Shown: positions 31,112-45,765, numbered from the stretch's first letter. The stretch: 64,000 bases of DNA from Aliagarivorans marinus DSM 23064 (GCF_000429485.1 NZ_AUBY01000021.1:38532-102531); one strand, 5' to 3'. The notes: generated by a model not told the origin, from the sequence alone. A program made the numbers and translations.

Positions 31112-32487
31112 GCTTGTACTTCCTTAGTCTGATTGCCCAGGTTAGTCAGGTTGCCATCGGCAACTGGCTCGTTGGTCTCAAAATCTTCGATCTTCACAGC
31201 CTTCAATGCCATCGAACGAATGGTATGGATGTAGGCTGTTAGCAGCACTGCATACACGATCAGATACAAGGTGAGCGACAAGCCAACGTTGGCTGGCGGC
31301 ACGGTGGTTACCGCATCGGCGGTCTTCAACACGCCGGTGACCAGCCATGGCTGACGGCCGATCTCGGTGACATACCAACCCGCCAAGGTCGCTACCCAAC
31401 CAGAGAAGGTCATGGCTACCAGGCCTTGCAGCATCCATTTCGGCAGCTCGCCCCGCTTACGCAGCTGCCATACGCCATACCAGCTTAGGGCGATCATCAG
31501 CAGACCCAGGCCTACCATCACGCGGAAGCTGAAGAATACCGGCGCAACCGGTGGCTGCTCATCGGGGAAGTCTTTTAGGCCGCGAACTTCGCCGTCTAGC
31601 TCGTGGGTCAGAATCAAGCTGGCGAGATTCGGAATACCAATCTCGAACTTGTTACGCTGATTTTCCTGATCGGGAATCGCAAATAACAGCAGTGGCGCGC
31701 CATTCTTGGTTTCCCAAGCACCTTCCATCGCGGCAACCTTTTGTGGCTGATACTCAAAGGTGTTCAGGCCATGCAGATCACCGACGAAGGCTTGCACAGG
31801 CGCGAGCACTGCCGCAATCACCAAGCTGACCTTCAAGGTCATTTTCGGTGCACGCTTGGTATCACCTTTAAGCAGGCGATAGGCTGAGATACCCGCTACT
31901 AAGAAGGCTGCAGTCAGACCCGAAGCCAACAGCTTGTGACCTAAGCGGTAAGGGAATGAGGGGTTAAAGATAACCTCGAACCAGCTAGTCACGTGAGCCA
32001 CGCCATCGCGCATCTCAAAGCCGGCTGGGGTTTGCATCCACGAGTCCAGTGCCAGAATCCAGAACGCTGACAAGGTGGTGCCAACGGCAACCATTAAGGT
32101 GGCAAAGGTGTGAACCTTTGGCGGCACCCGTTTGATACCGAACAGCATGATCCCTAAGAACGTAGCCTCAAGGAAGAAGGCGGTAAGCACCTCATAGCCA
32201 AGCAGCGGACCGGCCACGTTACCGACGGTCTCCATAAAGCCAGGCCAGTTGGTACCAAACTGGAACGACATGGTAATACCGCTCACCACGCCTAGCGCGA
32301 AGGACAGGGCAAAGATTTTTACCCAGAAACGGTAGGCACGCATCCACACTGGATCGCCAGTTTGGTCATGGCGTACCTTGAAGAACAACAGAATCCAACA
32401 CAACGCAATCGTGATGGTTGGGAATAAAATGTGAAAGCTGATATTCGCAGCAAACTGAATGCGCGACAGCATTAGTGTATCAAGCAT
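31108..32487 (-). CDS. cydA: Cytochrome bd-type quinol oxidase subunit I, short Q-loop form
   Basis: 459 residues against 522 in E. coli; the shortening lies mainly in the Q loop, as in CioA-type and other S-type enzymes. Haem ligands visible: H19 (SFHILFP), H184 (LGHKLLASG) and M324 (FRVMVGLG); acidic residues E99 and E107 (GYEVLTAFFLEATF) are present, and so is the motif GWYVTEIGRQPW. Terminal oxidase of high oxygen affinity or of cyanide-insensitive type, in the inner membrane. Transcribed with cydB and probably with the regulator gene just upstream (12 bp). Confidence 0.95.
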   Translation of the reverse strand: MLDTLMLSRIQFAANISFHILFPTITIALCWILLFFKVRHDQTGDPVWMRAYRFWVKIFALSFALGVVSGITMSFQFGTNWPGFMETVGNVAGPLLGYEVLTAFFLEATFLGIMLFGIKRVPPKVHTFATLMVAVGTTLSAFWILALDSWMQTPAGFEMRDGVAHVTSWFEVIFNPSFPYRLGHKLLASGLTAAFLVAGISAYRLLKGDTKRAPKMTLKVSLVIAAVLAPVQAFVGDLHGLNTFEYQPQKVAAMEGAWETKNGAPLLLFAIPDQENQRNKFEIGIPNLASLILTHELDGEVRGLKDFPDEQPPVAPVFFSFRVMVGLGLLMIALSWYGVWQLRKRGELPKWMLQGLVAMTFSGWVATLAGWYVTEIGRQPWLVTGVLKTADAVTTVPPANVGLSLTLYLIVYAVLLTAYIHTIRSMALKAVKIEDFETNEPVADGNLTNLGNQTKEVQA

Positions 32488-32499
32488 GGGACGACTCCG

Positions 32500-33075
32500 T
32501 TATCCTTGCTCTTTATCGAGATTGGTATCACTTCCATTTCCACCAACCACCTTCTCTTTGAGTTCGACAACTTTGCTAATCCCTGAGCCAAGTTTCATTA
32601 AGCTTTTCAGCGTTTCTGGTTTCAAGTTGTTAAGGCTGCTAGACCATTGGGTCAGCAAGCTAAGTAGATCATGGATCTCGGCCAACTTCTCCTTGGCATA
32701 AGGAGAGTCATCGGCTGAGTCGTCGTTCAAACATTGCTCCAACAAGTTGAGAGTGGGATCTATCTCCCGACGCCGGCGTTCTTCAAAGACAATCTTGCCC
32801 AGCTCCCAAATGGAACCGGCAACACTGAAGTACTCGCGGCGTTCCCCGACCTGATGGTGCAGTTTGACCAAGCGCCATGACTGAAGCTCCCTCAGCGCCA
32901 TACTGACGTTGCCGCGGCTGATCCCCAACGCTTCTCGGATCTGCTCGGCATGCAATGCTTGCTCGTGCAGAACTAAGAGTGCCAGGACCTGACCAACGGA
33001 ACGACTAAAGCCCCAATGGCTGGCCATTTCGCCAAAATGCAATACAACACTTTGGTTTTGCGCCGTTAACATCAC
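32500..33075 (-). CDS. GbsR/MarR-family transcriptional regulator upstream of cydAB
   Basis: 191 residues with an N-terminal winged helix-turn-helix (ALHAEQIREALGISRGNVSMALRELQSWRLV) and a helical C-terminal region, the layout of GbsR-type MarR proteins. First gene of an apparent operon with cydA and cydB, 12 bp before cydA. Likely regulator of its own operon; the signal is unknown. The 182-bp gap before it (33076-33257) contains its promoter region and the mnmE 3' flank; I see no strong terminator there. Confidence 0.85.
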   Translation of the reverse strand: MMLTAQNQSVVLHFGEMASHWGFSRSVGQVLALLVLHEQALHAEQIREALGISRGNVSMALRELQSWRLVKLHHQVGERREYFSVAGSIWELGKIVFEERRRREIDPTLNLLEQCLNDDSADDSPYAKEKLAEIHDLLSLLTQWSSSLNNLKPETLKSLMKLGSGISKVVELKEKVVGGNGSDTNLDKEQG

Positions 33076-33257
33076 TGTTTGAGGTCGTCCTTTTTTGTTA
33101 ACTATTTTGAAGTTTCAGAAACAATTGAAAGTTTATCGATTAATTGATTTAAGTCAATTATCGAACAGCACTTGTTGCGCGATTTATGCACGGATTTTTG
33201 GACAGAAGCAGAAAGTTGCGACCAAGCAGGCTGTTTGGTCGCAACGATAGGAAGGGC

Positions 33258-34622
33258 TTATTTACCGATACAGAATGAGCTGAAGATGCGCCCCAGCAAA
33301 TCATCGGAAGAAAACTCGCCGGTGATCTCGCTGAGTGACTGCTGACAAAGCCGCAGCTCTTCTGCCAGTAGCTCTCCGGCGTGGAACACCTGTAGCTGGG
33401 TCTTACCATTGTCGAGGTGCTCTGCGGCTTGTTCAATGGCTTGTAAGTGGCGTCGGCGGGCGGTGAATCCGCCTTCTGCAGCGCCTTGATAGCCCATGCA
33501 GTGCTTAAGGTGCTCGGTGAGCTGCTGCATGCCCAGACCGCTCTTGGCTGAGAGCTTGAAGACTGGGTGGCCATGGTCCATCACCACATCGAGGTTTTCA
33601 CCGGTGACATCGGCTTTGTTGCGGATCACCGTCATGCCGATATGCGCCGGTAGCTTTTGCACGAACTCCGGCCAGATCTTCAGTGGGTCCAGCTCATCGG
33701 TGGTGGTGCCGTCGACCATAAACAGTACCCGATCAGCGTTATTGATCTCTTCCCAGGCGCGTTCGATACCGATTTGCTCCACCACGTCGGCATTGTCACG
33801 CAGGCCGGCGGTGTCGATGATGTGCAGCGGCATGCCATCGATGTGGATATGCTCACGCAACACGTCTCGGGTGGTACCGGCGATGTCGGTGACAATGGCA
33901 GCCTCTTTGCCCGCCAAGGCATTAAGCAGGCTAGATTTACCCGCATTAGGGCGACCGGCAATCACTACCTTCATCCCTTCGCGCATAATGGTGCCTTGCT
34001 TGGCTTGGGACTGAACCTCACTGAGCTCATTGATAATCGCTAGCAGGTCACCTTCAATCTTACCGTCGCTGAGAAAGTCGATCTCCTCTTCGGGGAAATC
34101 AATGGCCGCTTCCACGTAGATGCGTAAGCGGGTGACGCTCTCTACCAGCGAATAGATCTTCTTGGAAAACTCGCCTTGCAGCGAGTGTAGGGCGCTGCGG
34201 GCGGCTTGCTCGCTGCTGGCTTCGATTAAATCGGCGATTGCTTCTGCTTGTGCCAGATCGAGTTTGTCGTTGAGAAAGGCACGCTCACTAAATTCGCCAG
34301 GCTTGGCCATGCGCACGCCGTCGATGCGCGATATCTCGCGGATCAGCATGTCGATAACCACTGGGCCGCCATGACCTTGTAGCTCGAGTACGTCTTCGCC
34401 GGTGAACGAGTTCGGGCCTTTGAAGAACAGCGCAATGCCCTGATCGAGGGTTTCCCCTTCCAAGCTATTAAAGCTGAGGTAATCGGCGCGCCGTGGCGGC
34501 GGGCATTTTCCCAGTACTCGCTCGGCAACTTGGCTGGCAGCGGGGCCTGAGACTCGGATGATTCCTACACCACCTCGGCCGGGGGCGGTGGCTTGGGCAA
34601 CGATGCTATCGGTTGAACTCAT
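33258..34622 (-). CDS. mnmE: tRNA modification GTPase MnmE
   Basis: 454 residues. N-terminal folate-binding domain, helical domain with inserted G domain (G1 GRPNAGKS at 223-230, G3 DTAGLRD), and the C-terminal FCIGK motif with conserved C451. Partners MnmG to modify U34 of tRNAs. 69 bp downstream of yidC on the same strand. Confidence 0.98.
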   Translation of the reverse strand: MSSTDSIVAQATAPGRGGVGIIRVSGPAASQVAERVLGKCPPPRRADYLSFNSLEGETLDQGIALFFKGPNSFTGEDVLELQGHGGPVVIDMLIREISRIDGVRMAKPGEFSERAFLNDKLDLAQAEAIADLIEASSEQAARSALHSLQGEFSKKIYSLVESVTRLRIYVEAAIDFPEEEIDFLSDGKIEGDLLAIINELSEVQSQAKQGTIMREGMKVVIAGRPNAGKSSLLNALAGKEAAIVTDIAGTTRDVLREHIHIDGMPLHIIDTAGLRDNADVVEQIGIERAWEEINNADRVLFMVDGTTTDELDPLKIWPEFVQKLPAHIGMTVIRNKADVTGENLDVVMDHGHPVFKLSAKSGLGMQQLTEHLKHCMGYQGAAEGGFTARRRHLQAIEQAAEHLDNGKTQLQVFHAGELLAEELRLCQQSLSEITGEFSSDDLLGRIFSSFCIGK

Positions 34623-34691
34623 TTACTTACCTATATACAAAAAATGCCATCCAGCAGCACTGAATGGCATTTTAACCAGAGAGGCGACTGC

Positions 34692-36320
34692 TTACTTCTT
34701 AGTACTCAGGCCTTTCTTCTCCAGGTTGCGATAAATCAGGGTTTGCTGGATCAGGGTAACGATGTTACTCATCAGCCAGTATAGAACCAGACCTGCCGGG
34801 AACCACAAGAAGAACACCATGAAGATTAGCGGCATGAAGGTCATCATCTTCTGCTGCATTGGGTCGGTCACGGTGGTCGGTGACATCTTCTGGATCAGGA
34901 ACATACTGGCACCCATCAAGATTGGCAGGATGTAGTAAGGGTCCTGAACTGACAGGTCAGTAATCCACAGGAAGAACGGTGCGTGACGTAGCTCAACGCT
35001 CTCCATCAGTGACCAGTACAGGGCAATGAAGATTGGCATCTGTAGCAAGATAGGCAGACAGCCACCCAGTGGGTTCACTTTCTCTTTCTTGTACAGCTCC
35101 ATCATCGCTTGAGAAGACTTCTGACGGTCATCGCCATACTTCTCACGGATTTCCATAAGCTGAGGCTGCAGCATGCGCATCTTCGCCATCGAGGTGTACT
35201 GCGCTTTGGTTAGCGGGTACAGCGCACCTTTAACGGTGAAGGTAATCAGGATGATAGCCACACCCCAGTTGCCCACAATGCCGTGGAAGAAGTTAAGCAG
35301 TTTGAACAGGGGCTGTGCCAGGAACCACAACCAGCCGTAGTCTACGGTCAGGTTTAGGTGGCGGGCGGCTTTGGCCATCTCGGCCTGATCTTTTGGACCA
35401 ATCCAGATAGCGCTGTCCAGCTGAACACTTTGCTGAGGCTGAATCACCGCTTCAGGGGCTTTGTAACCTATGAAGGCAAAGCCATTCTTGTTATCGCTGT
35501 ACAATTCATTCTGCTGGTCTGGGTTTGGCAACCAAGCGCTAACGAAGTAGTGCTGCATCATCGCAACCCAACCACCTTGAGTGGTGATACTCAAGTTGTT
35601 TTTGGCCATGTCGTCGAAGCTGTACTTCTTGTAGCGCACTGAGTCGCTTGAGTAAGCACCGCCGCGGTATACCGGCATTACCATGCTACGGCCTTCGCTT
35701 GAGGGGTTCTGCTTGAGCTGCGCGTATGGCCGAACAGCGATGATCTGGTCGCTGTTGTTGGTAATGTTGTAATCCACCTCAACGCGGTAGCTACCACGGT
35801 TCAGGGTGAAGGTTTTTACAAATTCGTTGCCTTGCTCATCGCGGTAGGTCAAAGGCACAACCAGCTGGTCGGCATCGGCGTCCAGTTCAAAGCTGTCTTG
35901 CTCAACGGCAAAGATAGGACGACCGTTGGGATTCGCATCGGGACCGTTGCGGCCAATCAAACCACTTTGTGCGATGTAGGCGAAATCTGAGCTCTCTTCC
36001 AGCAATACGAACGGCTGGTCAGAGTCTTGCTCAACGGTGTGTTGAAGCAGTTTGGCTGAGGTAATGTCACCACCACGGGTGGTAATCTCAAGCTTTAACA
36101 CATCGCTTTTGATCTCGATGGTTTTGCTGCTGGCTTCAGTTGCAGCCATATTCGGGCTGCTAGGAACATCCGTGTTGGTAGAAGAAGGAGTATCAAGGGT
36201 CTGCTCGACACTTTCAGAAACGGTTACTGGTTGCGGTCCGTAATCCATCTGCCATTGTTGGAAGATAAGAAAACTGACGAACAGCAAGCCAATAATCAAA
36301 AAATTACGTTGCGATTCCAT
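34692..36320 (-). CDS. yidC: Membrane protein insertase YidC
   Basis: 542 residues, Gram-negative type: N-terminal membrane helix, large periplasmic beta domain (about 60-330), then five conserved helices containing [33 protein letters not shown] with the functional arginine-type groove and the [21 protein letters not shown] segment. Inserts F1Fo and respiratory subunits into the inner membrane. Seven base pairs after yidD. Confidence 0.98.
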   Translation of the reverse strand: MESQRNFLIIGLLFVSFLIFQQWQMDYGPQPVTVSESVEQTLDTPSSTNTDVPSSPNMAATEASSKTIEIKSDVLKLEITTRGGDITSAKLLQHTVEQDSDQPFVLLEESSDFAYIAQSGLIGRNGPDANPNGRPIFAVEQDSFELDADADQLVVPLTYRDEQGNEFVKTFTLNRGSYRVEVDYNITNNSDQIIAVRPYAQLKQNPSSEGRSMVMPVYRGGAYSSDSVRYKKYSFDDMAKNNLSITTQGGWVAMMQHYFVSAWLPNPDQQNELYSDNKNGFAFIGYKAPEAVIQPQQSVQLDSAIWIGPKDQAEMAKAARHLNLTVDYGWLWFLAQPLFKLLNFFHGIVGNWGVAIILITFTVKGALYPLTKAQYTSMAKMRMLQPQLMEIREKYGDDRQKSSQAMMELYKKEKVNPLGGCLPILLQMPIFIALYWSLMESVELRHAPFFLWITDLSVQDPYYILPILMGASMFLIQKMSPTTVTDPMQQKMMTFMPLIFMVFFLWFPAGLVLYWLMSNIVTLIQQTLIYRNLEKKGLSTKK

Positions 36321-36327
36321 AATTTAG

Positions 36328-36582
36328 TTATTCACTGTCAGTTCTTTTGGAACCTGGTACGGGATCTTCACCGCCAGGATGTAAAGGGTGGCATTTTAAT
36401 AGACGTTGGCCAGTTAACCAACAACCTTTGACCACCCCATGAATTTTTATTGCTTCTATTGCATAGTCAGAACACGAAGGGTGAAAGCGACAGCGAGGCC
36501 CCAGCATTGGGCTTATCAGATACTGATAAAGCTTTATCGGGCCGATGGCGATTGCTCGAAACGCCGCCGTAATCTTTTCCAT
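36328..36582 (-). CDS. yidD: Membrane protein insertion efficiency factor YidD
   Basis: 84 residues; contains LIKLYQ-like [25 protein letters not shown] with its conserved cysteines and the KCHPLHPGG motif. Its 5' end overlaps rnpA by 49 bp in another frame, as is usual for this gene cluster. Confidence 0.96.
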   Translation of the reverse strand: MEKITAAFRAIAIGPIKLYQYLISPMLGPRCRFHPSCSDYAIEAIKIHGVVKGCWLTGQRLLKCHPLHPGGEDPVPGSKRTDSE

Positions 36583-36908
36583 GACTTCTCCAATAGCTGG
36601 TTCAACTGCTGGTCATCAAGTTTGGACACTCCTGCTTTGGATATCACCACGATATCGACGTTAGGAAGTCGGTGTTGATGCAAACGAAAACTCTCACGCA
36701 CATGCCGTTTGATTCTGTTTCGGCCGACAGCGAGTTTTTCACTTTTCTTCGAAATGGCTAAACCGAGTCTAGGATGACCCTGCTGGTTAGGGATTGCAAG
36801 AAAGGTAAGCTGTGGAGAACCCACGCGTTGGGGATTGTTGGAGAATACGTGTTTGAAATGCATGGGAGTTAACAGACGTAACTCCCTGCTGAACGAATGT
36901 CTTAGCAC
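36534..36908 (-). CDS. rnpA: Ribonuclease P protein component
   Basis: 124 residues; protein cofactor of RNase P. GTG start at 36908, as in E. coli, four bases after the rpmH stop. The family motif [13 protein letters not shown] is present, and the N terminus reads [12 protein letters not shown]. Overlaps yidD at the 3' end. Confidence 0.96.
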   Translation of the reverse strand: MLRHSFSRELRLLTPMHFKHVFSNNPQRVGSPQLTFLAIPNQQGHPRLGLAISKKSEKLAVGRNRIKRHVRESFRLHQHRLPNVDIVVISKAGVSKLDDQQLNQLLEKSWKRLRRRFEQSPSAR

Positions 36909-36912
36909 TTAA

Positions 36913-37053
<141 letters not shown>

Positions 37054-37196
37054 TTACTCTTGCTAGCTAGTTTTTACTATATAGAGGAGAAGTCTCTAGG
37101 AGAAATCCTACCCCTGGTAAAAAAGAGGCGAAATTCTAATCATTAGCCCAGTCCAAGTCAAACGAAAAGTGACATCGGCGTAGACTTCAGAATAAA

Positions 37197-37217
37197 AAAA
37201 GATCTAAAGGATCTTTT
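37197..37217 (-). terminator. Terminator of the amino-acid ABC transporter operon
   Basis: AAAAGATC (37197-37204) and GATCTTTT (37210-37217) form an 8-bp stem; on the minus strand it ends in a run of seven T. It lies 45 bp after the ATPase gene. Confidence 0.8.
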
Positions 37218-37261
37218 GCGCCGCAATTGTAGGTTAAATGTGGATCAAATCCCAGCCCTGA

Positions 37262-37996
37262 TCAGCGGGTAAATCGCGCTAAAAATCGCTGGGTGCGTGG
37301 ATCTTTCGGGCTGCCAAACACTTGTTCTGGCGATCCCTGCTCGACGATGCCACCATCGCTCATAAACACCACCCGATCGGCTACTTCTCGGGCGAAGGCC
37401 ATCTCATGGGTCACGATGATCATGGTCTGTTTTTGCTCTGCCAAGCGCTTAATCAGGGTAAGCACTTCGCCAACCCATTCGGGATCGAGCGCAGAGGTGG
37501 GCTCATCCATCAATATCGCTTGTGCTTGGGTCGCCATCGCCCGGCCGATACCGATACGCTGCTGTTGTCCGCCGGAGAGTTGGCTTGGGTAGTGTTGGGC
37601 TTTATCGGCCAAGCCGATATCGCTTAGCACCTGCAGCGCGGTTTGCTCGGCTTGCTCGCGCGACTGCTTCCATACGGTTTTTAGCGGTTCGGCGATGTTT
37701 TGCACGGCGCTAAGGTTGGCGTACAGCGCGTAGTTTTGAAAAACGAAGGGGAGTTGTTTGCGTAACTCACGCACATCGTTGTCGTGGTTTTGTTTAGCAT
37801 CAATGCTTAGTCCATTGATTGCAATCTGCCCGCTATCCGGCGTTTCCAGGAAACTGATGCAGCGCAGCAGAGTCGACTTACCGGTGCCCGATGGCCCGAT
37901 GATCGCCACCACCTCGCCGGTGTTTACTTGCAGGCTGATATTGTTGAGGATGCTTTGCCCATCAAAGGACTTGCTGATGTTGCTGACGGTAATCAT
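37262..37996 (-). CDS. Polar amino-acid ABC transporter, ATP-binding protein
   Basis: 244 residues. Walker A GPSGTGKS at 34-41, signature LSGGQQQR at 140-147, Walker B ILMDEP at 161-166, H-loop in IVTHEM. GlnQ/HisP class. Its ATG overlaps the last base of the permease gene. The cluster between rpmH and dnaA matches the arrangement in Vibrio. Substrate not determined; the set resembles cystine/polar amino-acid systems. Confidence 0.93.
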   Translation of the reverse strand: MITVSNISKSFDGQSILNNISLQVNTGEVVAIIGPSGTGKSTLLRCISFLETPDSGQIAINGLSIDAKQNHDNDVRELRKQLPFVFQNYALYANLSAVQNIAEPLKTVWKQSREQAEQTALQVLSDIGLADKAQHYPSQLSGGQQQRIGIGRAMATQAQAILMDEPTSALDPEWVGEVLTLIKRLAEQKQTMIIVTHEMAFAREVADRVVFMSDGGIVEQGSPEQVFGSPKDPRTQRFLARFTR

Positions 37997-38664
37997 TAGT
38001 AAGCCTTAGACAGATGTGCTTCGAGTTTGCTTTGTAAATGGGTGCTGATGAGCACAATGCCCCAATAGATAAGCGCTACCGCAAGGTAGCTTTCGAAGAA
38101 CTTGAAGCTCGACGATGCCTCCATTTGTGCCTTCGCCATGATCTCGGCCAGTCCCAGCGTGAATGCCAGCGAGGTGCTTTTTAGCAGATCGATCAGGTAG
38201 TTCATTAGCGAAGGCAGGGCTGTGCGCACGGCTTGGGGAAGTACGATACGGCGCAGGGCTTGAATCCGGGTCATGCCAAAGGCATAGGAAGCCTCCCATT
38301 GGCTGCGTGGCACCGCCTGAATCGCTGCGCGTAGGCTCTCTGCCATATAAGCCGAGAAGTGCAGGCTTAAGCCAATCACTGCGGCACTAAAGGCGTCCAA
38401 TCCAATCAGCGCGGGTATCAGTTGGGGGAGACCGTAATAAAGGATAAACAGTTGGACCAGTAGTGGGGTACCGCGAAAGAACGAGATAAACACCACCACA
38501 AAGCTATTCGCCAGCGGGAGTTTAAACACCCGAATCAAGGCTAGCACCAGTGCAAGCGCCAGCGCGATGACCGAGGCCATCGCTGCCATTTGCAAAGTTA
38601 TCCCCAAGTAGCGAAATAGGATTGGGAATAACCCTGCTAAGTAGTTGAAATCGAAGCTACTCAT
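37996..38664 (-). CDS. Polar amino-acid ABC transporter, permease
   Basis: 222 residues with about five membrane helices. The EAA loop reads [29 protein letters not shown], typical of HisM/GlnP permeases, and the N-terminal region [16 protein letters not shown] is also characteristic. Overlaps the binding-protein gene by 4 bp and the ATPase gene by 1 bp: one tightly coupled operon. Confidence 0.94.
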   Translation of the reverse strand: MSSFDFNYLAGLFPILFRYLGITLQMAAMASVIALALALVLALIRVFKLPLANSFVVVFISFFRGTPLLVQLFILYYGLPQLIPALIGLDAFSAAVIGLSLHFSAYMAESLRAAIQAVPRSQWEASYAFGMTRIQALRRIVLPQAVRTALPSLMNYLIDLLKSTSLAFTLGLAEIMAKAQMEASSSFKFFESYLAVALIYWGIVLISTHLQSKLEAHLSKAY

Positions 38665-39422
38665 TTGCGAGTAATATCCCCGTCAAACCACTTCTGAGAA
38701 ATCTCACTCAGGCTGCCATCCTCACGCATCGCTTGTAAGCTGGCATTCACTGCTTGCTGCAGTTGTTGGCCTTTGGCGTTATCCACAAATGGCATCGCGT
38801 TCTCGATCAGCTCAAAGGGTTCGCCTGCCATTGCCAAAGGTAGACCTGATTTTTTAATCAGGGCTAGCGAAGATACCCGGTCCATTACGAAGGCGTCAGA
38901 GCGGCCCAAGGCGACATCTTGCTCGATACCAGCGTCATAGGTAACGATATTGATTTGATTTTCTGTATCGTGCTTGCGCAGCAGCTGCTCAAAGTTGGAG
39001 CCCAGATTTACCGCCACTCGCTTGCCAGCCAGGTCATCGATACTGTTGATGCTTGCGTTACCTTTACGGACGACGATCTGTGCGCCATCAACCACATAAG
39101 GGGTTGAGAATAGGTACTTGGCTTTACGCTCGTCGGTCATGGTGATTTGGTTAGAGATGGTGTCGATACGACCCGTTTCCAGCAGACCAAACAAGCCAGA
39201 GAAGTTAGCGGTGACATATTCGACCTGCCAATCATTGCGTTTAGCTATCTCATCCCAGATATCAACTTCGAAGCCTTGCAGCTTGTCTTGCTGCACAAAG
39301 GTGAACGGGAAGTAGCGTCCTGACATGCCCACCTTGATGGTTTCTTGAGCAATGGTGGTCATGCTGGTCATAAGGAGCACCGATGCGGCTACATAGCGCA
39401 GTATTGATTGAAATTTAATCAT
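38661..39422 (-). CDS. Polar amino-acid ABC transporter, periplasmic binding protein
   Basis: 253 residues; signal peptide to about residue 25 (TIA/QET), then a family-3 solute-binding fold with GMSGRYFPFTF, GFEVDIWDEIAKR and TISNQITMTDERKAKYLFSTPY. The arginine in TDERK and the GFEVDIW region are typical of amino-acid ligands. First gene of the three-gene operon, divergent from dnaA. Confidence 0.94.
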   Translation of the reverse strand: MIKFQSILRYVAASVLLMTSMTTIAQETIKVGMSGRYFPFTFVQQDKLQGFEVDIWDEIAKRNDWQVEYVTANFSGLFGLLETGRIDTISNQITMTDERKAKYLFSTPYVVDGAQIVVRKGNASINSIDDLAGKRVAVNLGSNFEQLLRKHDTENQINIVTYDAGIEQDVALGRSDAFVMDRVSSLALIKKSGLPLAMAGEPFELIENAMPFVDNAKGQQLQQAVNASLQAMREDGSLSEISQKWFDGDITRK

Positions 39423-39537
39423 AATATAGTCCCGATATATGAAATATAACTGGTGTAATAATCTATATATTTAGTAATAGATGGTTAAATATCGTTTTAT
39501 GCTATCAAATAACCGTTAGTTTTTTAGGGCTGTAGAC

Positions 39538-39571
39538 TTATTCACAATTACCATAATGATGTTGTGAATAA
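39538..39571. promoter_or_regulatory. Inverted pair of DnaA boxes upstream of dnaA
   Basis: TTATTCACA (39538-39546) on the plus strand and its exact inverse TGTGAATAA (39563-39571) match TTWTNCACA and are 16 bp apart. They lie upstream of a TATAAA -10-like element (39607-39612), as expected for autoregulation of dnaA. The rest of 39423-39647 is A+T rich and holds the divergent ABC-operon promoter. Confidence 0.75.
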
Positions 39572-39647
39572 TTGCGCTAAATCCTAGTGTTGATGGGCCC
39601 TTTCGGTATAAAATAGTCGGCCGTTTTAACGATATTGAGGGTACCCA

Positions 39648-41060
39648 GTGAGTGGATCTCTTTGGCATCAAATCTTGGCTCGATTGCAAGATGAATTGCC
39701 GGCAACAGAATTCAGTATGTGGATCCGCCCACTGCAAGTTGAACAGAGTCAAGATTTGCTAGTGCTGTATGCACCAAACCGTTTTGTTCTCGATTGGGTA
39801 AAAGATAAGTACGTTATTCGCGTTAACGCCTTGCTCGATGAGTTTTGCGGTAGCGATAAACCCTCTATCCGTTTTGAAGTTGGCAGCCGCCCTTTAAGTG
39901 CCAAACCGCAGATCAGTGGTGGCACGGTGCAAAGCCCGGCAAACTCGCCAGCGCCTTCTCAGCCAAAAGATACCCCGTCTATCCAAGAGAAGTCTTGGGA
40001 TAAGGAGCCCGCAGTAAAGTCGGCGCTCGAGGCCAACCATCGCAACAATATCAATCAAACCTACCAGTTTGATAACTTTGTTGAGGGTAAGTCGAACCAG
40101 TTGGCGCGTGCTGCGGCTACCCAGGTAGCCAATAACCCAGGTGGTGCTTACAACCCCTTGTTCCTCTACGGTGGCACTGGTTTGGGTAAGACTCACCTAC
40201 TGCACGCAGTAGGTAACGGGATTATCGCCAACAAGCAGAATGCCAAAGTTGTCTACATGCACTCTGAGCGTTTTGTGCAAGACATGGTGAAAGCGCTGCA
40301 AAACAATGCCATCGAAGACTTCAAGCGTTACTACCGTAGCGTTGATGCATTGCTTATCGATGACATTCAATTCTTCGCCAACAAAGAGCGCTCGCAGGAA
40401 GAGTTTTTTCATACCTTCAATGCGCTGCTCGAAGGCAACCAGCAAATCATCCTAACCAGTGACCGTTATCCCAAAGAGATTGATGGCGTAGAAGATCGCC
40501 TCAAGAGTCGCTTTGGCTGGGGACTTACCGTGGCCATCGAGCCGCCCGAGCTGGAAACCCGGGTAGCAATTTTGATGACCAAGGCGCGTGAGAATAATAT
40601 TCGTTTACCCGATGAAGTCGCGTTCTTCATTGCCAAGCGCTTGCGCTCAAACGTGCGCGAACTTGAAGGGGCATTGAACCGAGTTATCGCCAACGCCAAC
40701 TTTACTGGTCGCGCCATTACCATCGATTTTGTCCGAGAAGCGCTACGCGATTTGCTAGCCCTACAGGAAAAGCTGGTCACTGTGGATAACATCCAGAAGA
40801 CCGTTGCTGAGTACTACAAGATTAAAGTGGCGGACTTGCTTTCTAAACGCCGCTCTCGCTCGGTAGCTCGACCAAGGCAGATTGCCATGGCGCTAGCCAA
40901 AGAGCTGACCAATCACAGTCTTCCGGAGATCGGTGATGCCTTTGGTGGTCGTGACCATACGACGGTGCTGCACGCCTGTCGTAAGATCAATCAGCTCAAA
41001 GAAGAGAGCCACGACATCAAAGAAGATTACCAAAACCTCATTCGAACTTTGTCATCTTAA
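39648..41060 (+). CDS. dnaA: Replication initiator DnaA
   Basis: 470 residues. Domain I (1-80), variable linker (about 85-135), AAA+ domain with Walker A GGTGLGKT at 175-182 and Walker [10 protein letters not shown], and domain IV with the DnaA signature [15 protein letters not shown] for DnaA-box recognition. GTG start at 39648 with GAGGG upstream. First gene of dnaA-dnaN-recF-gyrB; oriC lies 14 kb away beside mioC. Confidence 0.98.
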   Translation: MSGSLWHQILARLQDELPATEFSMWIRPLQVEQSQDLLVLYAPNRFVLDWVKDKYVIRVNALLDEFCGSDKPSIRFEVGSRPLSAKPQISGGTVQSPANSPAPSQPKDTPSIQEKSWDKEPAVKSALEANHRNNINQTYQFDNFVEGKSNQLARAAATQVANNPGGAYNPLFLYGGTGLGKTHLLHAVGNGIIANKQNAKVVYMHSERFVQDMVKALQNNAIEDFKRYYRSVDALLIDDIQFFANKERSQEEFFHTFNALLEGNQQIILTSDRYPKEIDGVEDRLKSRFGWGLTVAIEPPELETRVAILMTKARENNIRLPDEVAFFIAKRLRSNVRELEGALNRVIANANFTGRAITIDFVREALRDLLALQEKLVTVDNIQKTVAEYYKIKVADLLSKRRSRSVARPRQIAMALAKELTNHSLPEIGDAFGGRDHTTVLHACRKINQLKEESHDIKEDYQNLIRTLSS

Positions 41061-41080
41061 TAGAGGCAGTTGCTTAGACT

Positions 41081-42181
41081 ATGCAATTTACTATCAATCG
41101 TGAATCGTTGTTAAAACCCCTTCAGCAGGTTAGTGCTGCACTTGGTGGGCGACCGACTATTCCCATTTTAGGTAACGTGCTGTTAGTTATTCGCGACAAC
41201 TGTTTAGCGATGACCGGGACAGATATGGAGGTGGAGCTTCGCGCTTCTATCCAGCTTGAGCAGCCTTGTGTAGAAGGCGAGGTAACGGTACCGGCGAAAA
41301 AGTTTGTCGATATCTGCCGTGGTCTACCCGATGGTTGTGAGATTGCCTGTAAGGCAGAGGATAACCGTTTGGTGCTGCGCTCCGGTCGTAGTCGTTTCTC
41401 TTTGGCAACCTTAGCCGCCAGTGACTTCCCGATGGTTGATGATTGGGACGTGCTGCAAGAGATCGCCTTGTCGCAAGGTCAGCTTCGTTCGCTCATCGAG
41501 AGCACGCAGTTTTCTATGGCCAGCCAGGACGTACGTTACTACCTAAACGGTATGCTGTTTGAAACCTCGGAGAGCGGCCTAAAAACGGTGTCTACCGATG
41601 GACATCGCCTCGCTCTTTCGGAGCTGAAAACCGAACAAGCGCTATCGCCTCAGCAAGTGATCGTACCGCGTAAGGGCGTGATGGAGCTATCGCGCATGCT
41701 AGATAGTGAAGACGCAAATGTTGTGCTGCAAATCGGCGCCAACAACATTCGCGCCAGCGTTGAAGGTTTCACCTTCACCAGTAAGTTGGTAGATGGCCGT
41801 TTCCCTGACTATCGCCGGGTTATCCCCAATGCTAGCGACAAGTTACTTACCTCTGGAAGGGAAGAGCTGCGTCAGGCATTTTCGCGAGCAGCGATCTTGT
41901 CTAACGAGAAGTTCCGTGGTGTTCGACTTCAGGCAGAGAATAACACGCTACGCATTACTGCGAATAACCCTGAGCAAGAAGAAGCGGAAGAGATCCTCGA
42001 TGTGGACTATAACGGCGAAGCTATCGAGATTGGCTTCAACGTTGTGTATGTGTTGGATGTTCTTAACACCTTAAAGTGCGATCAGATCCGTCTTAGCATG
42101 AGTGATAGCAACAGCAGCGCGTTGATTGAGGATGCGGACTCTCAAGACGCGATGTATGTGGTCATGCCGATGAGATTGTAA
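41081..42181 (+). CDS. dnaN: DNA polymerase III sliding clamp beta
   Basis: 366 residues, the standard length. Three repeated clamp domains; the N terminus reads MQFTINRESLLKPLQQVSAALGGRPTIPIL and the C terminus YVVMPMRL is the conserved clamp end. Twenty base pairs after dnaA. Confidence 0.98.
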   Translation: MQFTINRESLLKPLQQVSAALGGRPTIPILGNVLLVIRDNCLAMTGTDMEVELRASIQLEQPCVEGEVTVPAKKFVDICRGLPDGCEIACKAEDNRLVLRSGRSRFSLATLAASDFPMVDDWDVLQEIALSQGQLRSLIESTQFSMASQDVRYYLNGMLFETSESGLKTVSTDGHRLALSELKTEQALSPQQVIVPRKGVMELSRMLDSEDANVVLQIGANNIRASVEGFTFTSKLVDGRFPDYRRVIPNASDKLLTSGREELRQAFSRAAILSNEKFRGVRLQAENNTLRITANNPEQEEAEEILDVDYNGEAIEIGFNVVYVLDVLNTLKCDQIRLSMSDSNSSALIEDADSQDAMYVVMPMRL

Positions 42182-42188
42182 TCTAACG

Positions 42189-45684
<3,496 letters not shown>

Positions 45685-45724
45685 ATTGGCACGAGTCAGC
45701 TAGAGCCTAACGGGCTGAATAAAG

Positions 45725-45754
45725 AAAAACCTGCACCTGTGTGCAGGTTTTTTT
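45725..45754 (+). terminator. Rho-independent terminator after gyrB
   Basis: AAAAACCTGCAC (45725-45736), loop CTGT, GTGCAGGTTTTT (45741-45752) followed by more T. Strong stem 41 bp after the gyrB stop. Confidence 0.93.
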
Positions 45755-45765
45755 ATGGGCGATCA

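Noticed and set aside
37262..39422. ABC transporter operon as a foreign insertion between rpmH and dnaA
   Set aside because: The same order occurs in Vibrio, and codon use looks native, so this is ancestral synteny and not a recent insertion.
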